NCBI GenBank assembly: GCA_016490735.1
Contig: JAEMWC010000081.1
Location: 530,001 to 594,000, forward strand
Direction: 5' to 3'
From: Pachyseris speciosa
Lineage: Eukaryota; Cnidaria; Anthozoa; Scleractinia; Pachyseridae
DNA length: 64,000 nt
Below, one piece after another: positions 34,301-45,697 of the stretch. The notes below the pieces were generated by a model. It made no database searches, was not told the DNA's origin, and worked only from the letters and a program-made list of their open reading frames with translations. Each line of letters starts with the position of its first letter. Position 1 is the stretch's first letter. A program made the translations under genes and the position numbers.

Positions 34301-37300
34301 GACACTGGAAACCACATTTCGACACCTTTTTTAAACAGTGTGTTGGTTCTTTAATATCCTACAGAGTATTAGGAACAAGTGTTGTGAGACGAGAAGTTTA
34401 TCATCCTTATCTAGGAAGACTAGACCATCAAACTGTTTGCAGATGTAATTGTGTAAATGCTGTGGTTGAAATGTTTCTTTGGTTTAAAAATTTTCAAGCC
34501 AGTTTGGTTTTCGTTTCTCTTTGTCTAAGATTATGGCAATGGCTCTGAGACAAAGGGCAAACAAAAACGGTAGCCATATCCAGTGTTTCTTTATCTGTGT
34601 TAATGAATAGACCCTAGGTAACATATGCAACCTGTATGGTTAGTCTATACAGTTATATGACACCTAATTGTATGGGTTTCTCTTCAAGTGGGGGTGTAAT
34701 GGATTGTGTTTGTTTTTACCTACAGGATACTGATGTTGGAACACAACATTTTAGATCAGTGTTATGTTTATGTTGCCTTTATGGGCTCACAATTTGACAA
34801 TGAAGGTAAAGTGATTGTTTTAAATCACCTTCCATGCACAGGGTGCATTTGCTGATGCTCTACTTCCTTGAATTAGCACCTTGAACTATAACCTGTGGAT
34901 TAATTATTTTGTACATTGCAAGCACCTTCCACGCAAATACAAGGATAAGGTTTTTAGTGTAAAATTAAAATTATGTTTTGTAGAATAACTACAACCATCA
35001 ACCACTATTATACAACCATTTATTAAATGGCCACCCTCTATTTACAGCTGGCCAGTAAACAAAGTCCCAATGAAGGTTCTTCTGTTTTTTACCTCTACTA
35101 AGTAGCCAGCCCCCCAATGAGTGGTTGTAAGACAAAACAGTAACACAATGTTGACACAGAAGAGCTGGAGAGGTGGCTTGAAGGTCGAAATCAGTAAATA
35201 CCAGTAGGCTGATGCTTACCTCATCCGTGGACCTGTTTGATAATTTTGACAGTGTTTGTTACATCATTTTTACTGATAAATATGTTGACTTATTTAGATA
35301 TTCTCATATTCCTGAGAGTTACTCTTGGGTTTCAATGCCCATACACTAGACACTTAATATCTCAGATAATGTTAACAGTAATAAAAAATAATATACCGGT
35401 ATATTCCATAATTGAATAAATATGACATAATAAAGTGCATGTATGCACCATACTCTAACGTGAACTCTTACAGAATAGGAAAAAAAAAAGATCAAAAAGC
35501 ACTTGAGTATTATTTTATGAACTAAATCAAATCAAGGCTGTCCTAGGTGAGACATCAAAATAACCAGTTTTGGACCAGATAATGAGGTTAAGGCAATGAA
35601 AAAAAAGACGACATGATGAGTGCATTTTACTTTTTCAGTTTGTGGAAATAAAGCTCCACCAGGGCAGGAGCAGACACACTTGGAATTGAGGGTATACCAG
35701 CCCACTATGTCCTCCTCACAAATGGTTGTGGGGGATATAGTGTCAGGTATGTATGTCGATGACAGATGAAGAGATACTTTCTAGGCTATTCACGTCACTG
35801 GCAGAAGGAAATGCAACTCAAACCTAAGATTAACATCTGTGAACAATTTCTTTGGCAATCTAAAGGCAACTCAGTTTTGACATAACGTTATTATTTTGAA
35901 AAACGAAAGAAATTACGTGTGAAGATATTTGATTTCAATACATAATTATCATTATAATTATCATTATTATGATTACTATTATTTATTTATTATTATTATT
36001 ATTTTGCGTTTGTTAAGTCCCAGCACTTGGTTCATTTTATATTTAATTTAGTACTCTCAGCAAAATTATAATACATATGAGGATATCATTGTATTAATGT
36101 GATCACTTCTCCTACTAGGAAATGACACTAACTTCATTCCAGTAATAAGAAGGGCAGTGGGTGATGCGTTTGAAGCTGCTCAAGCCGTCCGCTCTCAGAG
36201 GTACCGGTATTATGCAATTTATTACTCTACACTCGTGAGCCACCCATTTGCACACTCAAAAAGCAGCGCTTTGCTTCAGTAGACAGTATATTTTCCAAGT
36301 TCATTTTTCACAGCAGATTCATAACATTCCACTGCTAAATATCTCTATTGTTCCTCTTTAAAACCTTTATCCTTTTCTCTGGTAAAAAGAGTGGTCTTTA
36401 ATCCGAAATGTTCACAGTTGTCGTTCATGGGTCCAGAAAACATTTTCAAGCACATTCTGTTATGTTGTAGGCAAATTCTTTTCAGTGATCGACTCCTCAG
36501 GGAGAGACAAGACAGGGAGGCCAGAGCTTCAGTAGGTTATGACGTAACTTCAGTGCTGATCTACAACAGATTACCAGTCACATGTCTTTTCCTACAGTTG
36601 CATGTAACAAGTATTACGTTTTTATTATAGGATTTCTTCCCATTATATTCTTTAATACTTAGATTTCATTATCTTCCCTTTAAAACATACGCATTGTAGC
36701 ATTCATCGCTTCGTTTCTACAACTACTAAGATCAAATTCACAAACAAACAAAAAGATCAAACTTAATACACTCGATTTGTCTTAGGAAATGGAGGACAGA
36801 CGAAAGGCAGAAGAAGCTGTAAGTACATTATTAAGTAGTGTGTGCATGTTATTTAATGTACCAGTTCACCATTTTAAACGGTCATACAAAGAGCTATTTT
36901 GAGTTTCTGACACACACAAAGAGGACACTTTTTGGTTAAAACCCAATTGCTCCCAATGCAGATTAATGCTGGTGTACTATTTTTCACGAGGCACCAGTGA
37001 AAGAAAATTGATTTTTAGAAAGAGGTATACTAATTTCCTTATTTACATTTACGTTCGCTATTTCTAAAGGGTCAAAGAGGACAGGAACAAGAACAAGAAG
37101 AAGGAGACGAGGAGGTGACACTTCATAATTATTATTTGCATTATACACTGTATCTAATTCATTTTACAAGGCCCGAACTTGCTTGCCAAAACAGCTATAA
37201 ATCTGGTTCCCACGAATCTATCCCAATGACAACTTCAACAACACTTTTAAGAAACATGATTTAAGAAACATGATCTCAATGGCGTACATGTATGACAAAC

Positions 37301-38738
37301 TCCATCTCAGGGTGTCTTTAAGAATCCCGATCAAAATAGCATTTACCCAACAGTAAGGTGGCTTCATCCATGGAGGTGTTGAAGACATCGCATCCAAAAG
37401 CACATGTCAAAGGTATGGTAAAGCATCAAATCGCATTGCATATTTAACGGTTGTTTTGCAACATTTCTAGGAAGACGAAAGAGAAGATACCGTAGTAGAC
37501 ACAGACGAGGTAATGCTTTTTGCAACCAGGTTAACTAACGCAAAAATCACCTTTCGCTTTGTAAAAATGATTTCTTATATCGCAGAAAACAACCTTATAA
37601 GGCATAGGCTATACGAATTGAATTCCCCTTTTCGACTGTAAAACAAGAAAGAATAATGTTAACACAACCTTAATTTTAACTACTTTTTTTTAGTAGAAAG
37701 GCATAGATAAGTATTCTATTCAAACCCATCGCTTTATACATTTATTGACTCTGGGTGAGCAGAAAATAAGAAATACATGCACTTTCTATTTCCCTAAGTT
37801 CTTGCACTGACTAAAAATAAAATTTCTAAAACATAAACATGGCGCTAACGTGTCATCATTTCTTTCAGGTTACAGAAAAACAACTCCAAATGTTGGAAAA
37901 ACAGGTAAGATGTATGATACTGTCTCAACTCATAACTTGTACATAATTGGAATAATTTTCCTTCAGGTTAACCTAAAGATTACACAAAGTGAAATACTAT
38001 CGTGTGAATGTGTTGCTTTTAAGGTACGCATGACGTGCTCTTCTCATTTCCGGCTAGAACTCTCACTAAGGCACGGCCCAAAAGGCATCAGCTGTACTTT
38101 AAATTGAATATGCCAGGGAGCTACTGCATGTGTCATGTAATTATTGAGATTTAGGAGTTTATACTCAACACAACTGCTCTTTATTTCACTCTTTAGCAGA
38201 AGAAACAACCTCGTAGCGATGAAGAGGATGATAATGACGATAGTGGAATGGTGAGAATCTTACAGGACATTCTACGGGCTCTAGTTTAATGGAATATCTT
38301 AAATGCTAGAAAAAGCGCCCCTGAACGATGGTTTGGAAATTTAAATCTTATTGATGATGACCTCAATTATCACACAAGAAAGAAGATCCGGAAACTGGAC
38401 TTATCCTTTGTGGATATTGCTACCTGTAAACGACCGAATTCTGGCATTTCACCTGAAAAGACATCTGCCATGCGGACAAAATGATAAGAAAGCCACTACA
38501 CTTCCACTCTAAACATTGTGCAACATTAAGCGATAACAGATTAACTATAGAGTAAGTGATCGTGCATGTTTGCTATACATACATAATGGTGATCAAACAC
38601 TTCTTGTTTTGTCGTTGTTTTTCGTTGCAATCTAAGTATCTAACGATGAAGGTGCGCGTAGCTGAAATGATGACAGCCTCTAACCGTTCTTTGTGTCATT
38701 TCTCTCCTTTTTAGGTGACGCTAAAGAAATATAGCTAG
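28320..38738 (+). CDS. Unidentified multi-exon host gene, about 466 codons
   Basis: I joined 23 exons with AG/GT borders: 28320-28359, 28504-28614, 29007-29051, 29493-29552, 30860-30913, 31467-31508, 32323-32397, 32509-32553, 33030-33104, 33274-33321, 33717-33820, 33907-33989, 34726-34805, 35639-35746, 36119-36200, 36471-36531, 36786-36818, 37070-37114, 37471-37509, 37869-37904, 37967-38023, 38197-38250, 38715-38738. Phases match throughout and the sum is a multiple of three, ending in TAG. The N-terminal part is hydrophilic. The middle has DFVPRRHSTPRQ, SIVGMAGNGLTSWEKD and DLRIMEQLLLLNQVSQRLP. The C-terminal part is a charged helical stretch (RSQRQILFSDRLLRE onward) and then Glu/Asp-rich. 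I do not recognise the family. The helical stretch faintly recalls the segment before UBX domains, but no UBX follows. The start is the least certain part. Confidence 0.7.
29573..29935. repeat. Dispersed ATACC-rich repeat, copy 2
   Basis: It shares AATGAAAGGCCCTTTTAAAT and CCCCGTATAGGCCATTATAG with the copy at 11060-11372. It starts at a G-run and ends at a C-run. It lies in an intron of the host gene. Confidence 0.65.
29945..30760 (-). pseudogene. LINE ORF2 C-terminal fragment in an intron
   Basis: The minus strand reads STKSLGVHIDQNMN, KIASALGAIKRIRHL and LINVYESLVQPHFNHCRVVWG. In a second frame it then reads YKSLHGMTPEYLSSRF and SGARLWNSLPSNLRAA, the C-terminal domain of CR1/L2-type ORF2. 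One frameshift separates the halves near 30380-30400. The copy is 5' truncated and sits antisense in the intron between two copies of the triplicated exon. Confidence 0.82.
31805..31946 (-). mobile_element. tRNA-derived SINE, second copy
   Basis: The minus strand begins GGAGGCAGGGTAGCCGAG, a tRNA-like box A, and later has GCCAACTGGTCTGCCTCC and TTCTTAACCTGTTATGTTTG. These match the body of the SINE at 15989-16288. The tRNA part is shortened and box B is degraded. It lies in an intron of the host gene. Confidence 0.7.
35942..36005. repeat. ATT-rich microsatellite
   Basis: Imperfect TTATCATTA and ATTATT repeats within an intron of the host gene. Confidence 0.8.
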
Positions 38739-39118
38739 TGCCTTCTTTTGTTCTGCCAAATGTACGAGGAGGAAAGGGTACACAGAAATCGAGTGACCAC
38801 TGTGCGTGCTGAGGCAATAGGGAGCTGAAGCAACGACAACAGCAATGGCAACAAAAATGTCCTTTCTACAACTGTTTCGCGATTATTGCAGTTTCCTTAA
38901 CTCTCCAGGGACTCAATAACCACAAAGGTTAAACTAAGCAAACAGAATGAGTTAAAAATTTTGATGTTTTGAACGCTGTTGTCTCGAAGAGTATGGGAAA
39001 ATAATGTACCCCACTAAACCTGTTTTTCTTTTTTGTTGGCACTCAAGTTGCCATTGCCATACTTGTTACTTACGCTATATCATAGACATCAATAGATAGG
39101 CCTGCCATTTTATGAACT

Positions 39119-39124
39119 AATAAA
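39119..39124 (+). promoter_or_regulatory. Candidate polyadenylation signal of the host gene
   Basis: AATAAA lies 380 bp after the TAG at 38736-38738, in AT-rich sequence with no intervening gene. It is the first clear canonical signal downstream. Confidence 0.45.
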
Positions 39125-39139
39125 ATATAATAGCAAGCA

Positions 39140-39809
39140 CATGAAAATTTTATATTGTGCCTGTAGCTCTTACTTCTTTGCGACAATAATTCGCACAGCA
39201 TTAGCACAGTAATACGTGTTTTCATAACTGATGTATATTAGTTTGGATTCGCTGACCTGTAAATAACAATTAGAACATTTTGATAGCTGGGCATAACAGA
39301 TTCAAATATTCTCTTTTTCCTCACAGGAACCGCAAATCTCATTTTTATTTTTCTGATTTTCTTAGTTCTGATGGCGTGCCTTTCCCAATTAGTGCATGTT
39401 CATAATGCTCGTATCAAAGGCGATTTTTCATTTATAATAAGTTACTCGAGTTTAGAGACTAACATTAGGAAAAAAAAAAGAAAATATTTTAATAAATACC
39501 ATTATTTACAATTAGTATATAACAATCGCGCCGTAAGGCTGTCAACTACTCTCGAGTCAATTTCCTGAGAGATGAAATAAAACTCGGAAAATTAAATGTC
39601 TGAACGATGTTTTTTTCCTTTCTTTCAGTTAATAGTTGTAATGTTTTGGAGTTTTCAATTAAAGCTATGGTCAGAAATAAATTCTTACGAGAACTGAGAA
39701 ATGTATCATAAATATTGTGGGTACCATGGGCATATTTGTGTGTTTGAGGGAACAGGCCAGGTAGAATAATTCAGTAAGGAGTCCAGCAAGGGGCATTTTA
39801 AGGCCGAGG
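39140..39809. other. Unassigned intergenic stretch
   Basis: I see no gene, RNA or repeat that I can support in this AT-rich stretch. Confidence 0.4.
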
Positions 39810-39990
39810 TTAACCCTTTAGTTACCAGTCGTACAAATTTGTACGATTTCGACCCTGGCAGCCATTTTGAATAGTTCATTGTCGGCCTGGTTACTGAGGT
39901 ATAAAACTGCTCAAAAAGTGGTACTTAACCATGGTTAAAAGAATAAACAGGGCTCAAAAGACCTGTGTTTTAACCACGAATCTGCGTGAC
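39810..39990. repeat. Possible piggyBac-type end and dispersed repeat
   Basis: TTAA (39810-39813) is followed by CCCTTTAGTTACCAG and a 16-bp palindrome CGTACAAATTTGTACG. About 100 bp on, the block around GTACTTAACCATGGTTAAAA and AAACAGGGCTCAAAA is the reverse complement of sequence at about 62955-63030, just upstream of the piggyBac gene. It may be one end of a related element. No opposite end was found. Confidence 0.45.
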
Positions 39991-40282
39991 TCTTACACAA
40001 CGTACTTACTGCGATGCTCATTGCTGAAAAGTATTTTGGCAACTGCGGTGAGTGAAAAAGAAGGAGAGGAAGAGAAGAAGAAGACCAACAGCAACTTACT
40101 GAGTAATTACAAAGCACTGTTGATGAAGATCTGGTAAGATTTCTGTAATGTTACAGGAATTACAGTAAATTAAGCTTACATGTGTACTTCGATAGATGAA
40201 TATCGCACCGTAAGTACTTAGCTCACAGCTCAGTCACTACTGATGGTTTACGCTCATTTGTGAGAAAAAGCCGTCATACTAA

Positions 40283-40786
40283 GGGGCTGTTTACATGGAG
40301 GTAGGAAGATCCTAGAACTAGGACGATCCTAGATGGAGAACCAACTTTTCGTTTGGTTTACATGCAGAAATTTTGGTCGGAAATTTCGACGAAATTCTCT
40401 TCCTTTAGCCGCTGATTGCCCAGCCGCCGCCATGTTTGTTTGGTTTGTTGTTTTTGTCCCTCGTGCTAGGACCTTCCTAGCGAAAGCAGTTTACATGGTG
40501 CTAGGATCTTCCTGGTGCAAGGAACTTCAGCTAGGATGATCCTAAGACTAGGAAGATCCTAGCGTTAGGCTAGTGCCTAGGACCTAGGACCTTCCTAGCG
40601 AAAGCAGTTTACATGGTGCTAGGATCTTCCTGGTGCAAGGAACTTCAGCTAGGATGATCCTAAGACTAGGAAGATCCTAGCGTTAGGGCCAAGTACGACC
40701 CTTTGCATGTAAACTGAATGCAGAAAACATATGGCACTAGGATGATCTGCCTTCTAGGATCTTCCTACCTCCATGTAAAGGAGCCC
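40283..40786. mobile_element. MITE with TAA target duplication (left of a pair)
   Basis: GGGGCTGTTTACATGGAGG at the left pairs with the complement of the bases ending GTAAAGGAGCCC at 40786. TAA is present at 40280-40282 and 40787-40789. Inside, a segment beginning ACCTTCCTAGCGAAAGC is duplicated (40471 and 40589, period 118). It has many CTAGGATC-type words and no coding capacity. The 3-bp TAA site suggests the PIF/Harbinger group, which is inference. Confidence 0.75.
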
Positions 40787-40789
40787 TAA

Positions 40790-41037
40790 AGCCCCATTTA
40801 TACTACTGTAAAAAATGGGTCTGGACCCCAAAAAAGTTGGTACGGACCAGATATTTTTGCTGTGTAAACCTTCCGTTCCATGTTTGCATGCAATGGATCC
40901 AGATCCTGGTTTTGGGGCCTACGGTCCCAAAAGCGAAAAAAATGAGTCCAGACCCCTTTTGCTTTTCGAAAGTGCTGTGTAAACGTACCAACTTTTTTTG
41001 GGCCTGGTATCATTTTTTCTGTAGTGTAAATTGGGCT
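40790..41037. mobile_element. MITE with TAA target duplication (right of a pair)
   Basis: AGCCCCATTTATACTAC at the left pairs with GTAGTGTAAATTGGGCT at the right. TAA flanks it at 40787-40789 and 41038-41040. The whole 248 bp is a near-palindrome, with GGGTCTGGACC-like sequence in both arms. It abuts the previous MITE and uses the same TAA. Confidence 0.78.
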
Positions 41038-41194
41038 TAAAATTGTCATCATAGAAAGGGCTGCCGCGTTGCCAGTTTGCATAAGCTATTTAACGTTTTA
41101 ATGGGCTAAATAATTTCAACTCTGGTCAGTCCACAATGGCTTTATTTTCATCCTCAAAGCAGATGACGGGCACATCACAGTTGATCCATCACCT

Positions 41195-42226
41195 TAACCT
41201 GCGATCAGGCGAACTTTTTTTTTTTGTGGCGGGAGGACGGAAAAAAACTACACCTGATACAATTTCTTGTCAATTTGTCTGTTTCTCATCCAGAATCTGG
41301 ACTTTTTTCTGATTGGTCGAAGAACAAAACAATCTTTTGAGCCCTGTTTCGATTGGCTACTTGATTTACATATGTGACTTCGACTGCAAACTCAACACAA
41401 GTAAGCTGTTATAATTTATGTCGGCTCATGGGGTATAGGGTGAATATGCGGCAGCTGTAACTTACTCTCTTCAATTTATTCACAAATCCTTGAAGGAAGA
41501 GCTAATGGAATGCATCTCAAGGATTGTTTGACTAAAAGAAGACATTTTAGCTGTACTTCCTTCCCATGGGGTTTGGCAAGATCAGAGTGTCATTTACTAA
41601 TTGTCCCGAAAGTGATGAAAAAAATGCATTGTTCTGACTGATTCTAACACTCTGTAGCTGTGGTGAGTCAGAACCAACAATTCGGGAATCTAAAAAGAAG
41701 GCAGATTGTGCTGCTGCGACTGGGTAGTTTACTAGTCAGTCGAGGTCCACAGAGAAATTGAGAAATCAGATCGTGGAAGAACTGTATTCACGAATCATTT
41801 ATTTTACGGGTGTGCTGTTTGCAAGAAGTGCTGCTGCAGAATCAAAGTTTATTCAAAACTTTTGATCACTTTGCAATAAAGTAAAGGATTCTACCATTCC
41901 ACCGGCCAATTTTTTCATTAAATTCTTTATTTCTTGACGTTTTAAACAGAGGAACTGTATCAACGGTTGAGCATTATTAAAAGTTCCTTTCCTTGACGCC
42001 AAAAATTGCATGGATTTCTGGTAAAATCTGATTGGCTGACATTTATCATATGACACAAAATAACATCGCTGTTGACAGCTCATGCTTGTCTCATGGCATC
42101 TGTCGTTCGTGTTGACAGAACTGTTAATTTAGAGGGTGGCATACAAATTGACAAGAAATTGTATCAGATGTAGTTTTTTCCTTCCTCCTGCCGCAAAAAA
42201 AAAAAACTTCGCCTGATCACAGGTTA
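41195..42226. mobile_element. 1.03-kb TIR element with 9-bp target duplication
   Basis: CCATCACCT occurs at 41186-41194 and 42227-42235, directly flanking the element. The ends are inverted repeats of about 85 bp, starting TAACCTGCGATCAGGCGAA, with a T/A-run and TGTATCAGGTGTAGTTTTT-like sequence. A 9-bp duplication is typical of Mutator-like elements, so I call it a non-autonomous MULE-type element. The interior holds no convincing transposase. Confidence 0.8.
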
Positions 42227-42235
42227 CCATCACCT

Positions 42236-42330
42236 AGGTACTCTAAGTGCCCTTAGAGTGGCTTCCGTCAGCTTACCAGATCACATTAATTTGTGAGGTA
42301 TCCTTGTCACATTTTCAGTGTTAGGTTCTG
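42236..42330. repeat. Fragment of the foldback family seen at 50.3-50.8 kb
   Basis: TTAGAGTGGCTTCCGTCAGC and ATCACATTAATTTGTGAGGT followed by CCTTGTCAC match the right arm of the foldback at 50320-50789. Confidence 0.7.
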
Positions 42331-42895
42331 TAAGACTAATTGGCTTAAGTGATGCAAGACTATTGCATGGCAGTTGCAATTCATACCAGTGTCTGCTGCT
42401 AGCAGGGTAATTTGCACCAGGATAAAGCACCAGTTTTTTAATTATGTCACAATACTTTTCTGCTGATTACGTTGTTGTGGGATTTGGGACAAAAAATGAT
42501 TATGATCCCAGAATCTCAACCCGCGGAATGATAAAGATGAGAAAATTTGTAACAAGTTGTATTTCATGGCTGCTTGATTGCTATTATCTACAGATCTAAC
42601 ACTTAATTGAGATGGAACACGTTTTGAACAAATTATGCACAGAATTTATGAGTTTAGGGAATCGAAGCAAAGCAAATATTAATTTCAGCTTCCGGTTTTG
42701 CTATTTTCAACAACAATCCGTATGGGTTTACTGTGGTTTTGAAAACCCAAAACCGATGTCCAGGATTTGACATCTCCACTAGCCCTGGAGCTGGAGGTTA
42801 GTAAAAATCACACATTTAGTATACCTTGGGCTAGTAGACTTAAGATGACAAATCACATATAGTTTTAATGGATTGTAACATCGTCCTTCTCCCAG

Positions 42896-45469
42896 AGTTT
42901 ACGTATTGTAATATTATATCGCCCTCCATACTCGGATCAGCACAAAGTAACTACTGAAAACTTTCTGATAGACTTTTCAACCTATCTGGAAACACTTCTA
43001 GTTGTTAAAGAGGAATTGTTGATTGTTGGAGATTTTAACATCCACGTGGATATATCTAATGATGTTAATGCGATAAAATTTCTTGATCTACTTGATTCTG
43101 TCGGATTACAGCAGCACATTAAAAAACCGACACATGTGCATGGACATACACTCGATCTAGTGATAACGCGTTCATCTGCAGGTCTTATTCAAAGTCAACC
43201 CAATGTTGATCGTTTTTTCTCTGATCATGCTTTTATACTGTGTGAACTGCAGCCATCCAAACCTCAGACAACCATTAAAACAGTGTATTATAGGAGGCTT
43301 GGAAGGATAGACAAAAGTGCTCTTATGAACGACATTGCTACATCCTCCTTTTGCTCTGATTCTTCACTTCACGATCATCTTAGTACACATGAATTAGATA
43401 GTCTTGTACAGAAATACCAAGTTACTCTTACATCTGTCATTGACCAACATGCACCAATTATATCAAGGACCTTAGTTGCCAGGCCTAAGGTTCCTTGGTA
43501 CAATAGTGAAATTGACAACGCCAAACGTCAGAGAAGGAAGGCTGAGCATACCTGGAGACGAACAAAATCTCCAACTGATTTTGATCAATTTAAATCAAAA
43601 CGAAACTACGTTATTTTTTTGATGAATCAAGCTAAACGTGCTTTTTATACTGAATTTATTGAGGAGAACAGCAACGATCAATGCAAACTATTCAAAGCTG
43701 CAAAAACCCTCCTTGGTAAGAATGATGATCTATTGTTCCCTAACCATCAGGAAAAAACTAAACTTGTGAATGACATTGGTCGCTTCTTTGTTAACAAAAT
43801 TGATGCCATACGTTCTGATATCGATGGGCATGATCTGGATTCCACCAATGTGCCTAACGATGAGGTAGTTGACGACTCCTGTAAATTCAACAATTTCCAT
43901 CTTCTATCGGATAGGGAAGTACTAGATCTTATGCATAAGTCAAGAAAGAAGTCATGCCCATTAGACCCAATGCCAACACCCCTGGTAATGGATTGTGCTG
44001 AGGTTCTTCTGCCTGTCATTAAATCAATAATAAATTCATCACTGTCAAGCGGATATTTTCCACGTGACTGGAAGCAAGCTTTAATAACACCACTAGCAAA
44101 GAAATCTGGCGTGTCGGATTTCAAAAACTTACGACCTGTAAGCAACCTACAGTTCATCTCTAAACTTACAGAACGAGTGGTGTTTAATCAACTTCATGAT
44201 CATTTAATGCGCTTTGATTTATTTCCAAAGCTACAGTCAGCTTACCGTAAAAGCTACAGCACTGAGACAGCATTATTGAAGGTGCACAATGATCTATTAA
44301 TGAATATGAACAATCAGAAAGTTACCCTGTTGGTATTGCTTGACCTAAGTGCTGCGTTCAATACTGTGGACCACAAGATCTTACTGTCACGTCTTCAGTC
44401 AAGCTTTGGAATAAGGGGTACGGCTTTGGCCTGGCTCTCCTCGTATTTGTCTGATAGACGGCAACGTATCATCTATGATGGATGTCAGTCAGAAGATTTC
44501 AAGCTACGCTTTGGACTGCAACAAGGATCTTGTCTTGGCCCGTTATTGTTCACTATATATTCCAGTAAGCTCTTCCATATAATACGCAATAACTTACCAG
44601 ATGTACACACCTATGCTGATGATACGCAATTGTACCTTGCATTCTCACCTAATAACACCTCTCAATTACAGGCAATTGCATCAATGGAAAAGTGTATCGA
44701 TGAATTACGGACATGGATGCTCATTGACAAGTTAAAAATTAATGATGATAAGACAGAATTCATGATTATAGGAACTAAACAACAACTTGAGAAGATAAGC
44801 CCACAAAATCTGACTATTGGTAAAGCTACAGTGACTACTGTTTCTACTGCAAAGAATCTTGGGACATGGTTAGATAACCATCTTACATTGCAGGAAAATA
44901 TAAACAAAACTTGCAGAGCTGCATACCTCCACATTCATAATATAAGACAGATTCGGAAATATTTAACTAAAGACGTAACTGAAAAACTTGTCCATGCTTT
45001 TGTGATTGGAAGAATCGACTATTGCAATAGTATTCTGTATGGGCTGCCTGAGGTACATGTAAACAAATTACAGCGCGTTCAGAACTCTGCTGCGAGGTTG
45101 ATAACATATACACCACGGACCGATCATATAACTCCAGTACTTAAAACATTTCACTGGCTTCCTGTCAAATATAGAGTACTATTCAAGATAGCCATACTTA
45201 CTTTCAAATCAATTTATGGACAATCACCAGAGTATTTAAGAGAACTTATAAACATTAGATCTAACACTCAATATAACCTTCGCTCCAACAATGGACTGTT
45301 TCTAACTTTCCCAACAATTAAGACTAGGAAAACACTAGGAGATCGGGCATTCTGTGTAGCAGCCCCCACAGTATGGAACAATTTACCAAAGAGTATTCGT
45401 AAGGAACAAGATTTTAAGAAATTTAAATCTCTGTTAAAAACTTTTCTGTTCAAAACAGCTTATAATTGA
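42896..45469 (+). CDS. LINE ORF2 protein: partial endonuclease plus intact reverse transcriptase
   Basis: The frame is open from about 42869 to a TGA at 45467-45469. Homology begins near 42896 with LRIVILYRPPYSD, the last third of an APE-type endonuclease, including GDFN (43028 region) and SDHAFI. A linker follows, then the reverse transcriptase, with LRPVSNLQFISKLTERVV, then LLVLLDLSAAFNTVDH (motif A), GLQQGSCLGPLLF (motif B) and YADDTQLY (motif C, catalytic Asp pair present). The C-terminal domain ends LFKTAYN. The enzyme makes cDNA at a nicked target. No stops or frameshifts occur over about 850 codons, which points to recent insertion. The missing N-terminal endonuclease, and any ORF1, show 5' truncation, the usual fate of LINE copies. 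There is no ATG at the start. Confidence 0.88.
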   Translation, partial: SLRIVILYRPPYSDQHKVTTENFLIDFSTYLETLLVVKEELLIVGDFNIHVDISNDVNAIKFLDLLDSVGLQQHIKKPTHVHGHTLDLVITRSSAGLIQSQPNVDRFFSDHAFILCELQPSKPQTTIKTVYYRRLGRIDKSALMNDIATSSFCSDSSLHDHLSTHELDSLVQKYQVTLTSVIDQHAPIISRTLVARPKVPWYNSEIDNAKRQRRKAEHTWRRTKSPTDFDQFKSKRNYVIFLMNQAKRAFYTEFIEENSNDQCKLFKAAKTLLGKNDDLLFPNHQEKTKLVNDIGRFFVNKIDAIRSDIDGHDLDSTNVPNDEVVDDSCKFNNFHLLSDREVLDLMHKSRKKSCPLDPMPTPLVMDCAEVLLPVIKSIINSSLSSGYFPRDWKQALITPLAKKSGVSDFKNLRPVSNLQFISKLTERVVFNQLHDHLMRFDLFPKLQSAYRKSYSTETALLKVHNDLLMNMNNQKVTLLVLLDLSAAFNTVDHKILLSRLQSSFGIRGTALAWLSSYLSDRRQRIIYDGCQSEDFKLRFGLQQGSCLGPLLFTIYSSKLFHIIRNNLPDVHTYADDTQLYLAFSPNNTSQLQAIASMEKCIDELRTWMLIDKLKINDDKTEFMIIGTKQQLEKISPQNLTIGKATVTTVSTAKNLGTWLDNHLTLQENINKTCRAAYLHIHNIRQIRKYLTKDVTEKLVHAFVIGRIDYCNSILYGLPEVHVNKLQRVQNSAARLITYTPRTDHITPVLKTFHWLPVKYRVLFKIAILTFKSIYGQSPEYLRELINIRSNTQYNLRSNNGLFLTFPTIKTRKTLGDRAFCVAAPTVWNNLPKSIRKEQDFKKFKSLLKTFLFKTAYN

Positions 45470-45697
45470 CTTTTACTTTTATTTTAAATTTAATTTCTCT
45501 TATTATACTAGTCAGCACAATTATTTCTAAATATTCTTACATTTGTATTTATTCTTGTAATCATATTCTTGAGATCATTGTTGTATTTCATTTTTTATAT
45601 TTTTTATATTTTATACTGTTGTAAATTTAGCGCATAAGATTATATTCATATAGAGTTATGCGCTCTATAAGTATTAAAGATTATTATTATTAAGATT
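45470..45697 (+). mobile_element. 3' UTR and tail of the LINE
   Basis: AT-rich 3' sequence with ATGCGCTCTATAAGTATT followed by an ATT tail at about 45683-45697. The GCGCTCTATAA motif is shared with the LINE 3' end near 26126 and may be the reverse-transcriptase recognition hairpin. Confidence 0.7.

Noticed and set aside
34021..34548. 175-codon open frame in an intron of the host gene
   Set aside because: It is long, but has no recognisable motif, lies wholly between two well-supported exons, and would be near the length expected by chance in a window of this size.
40798..41082. Open frames across the MITE at 40.8-41.0 kb
   Set aside because: They arise from the inverted repeat and lack conserved features.
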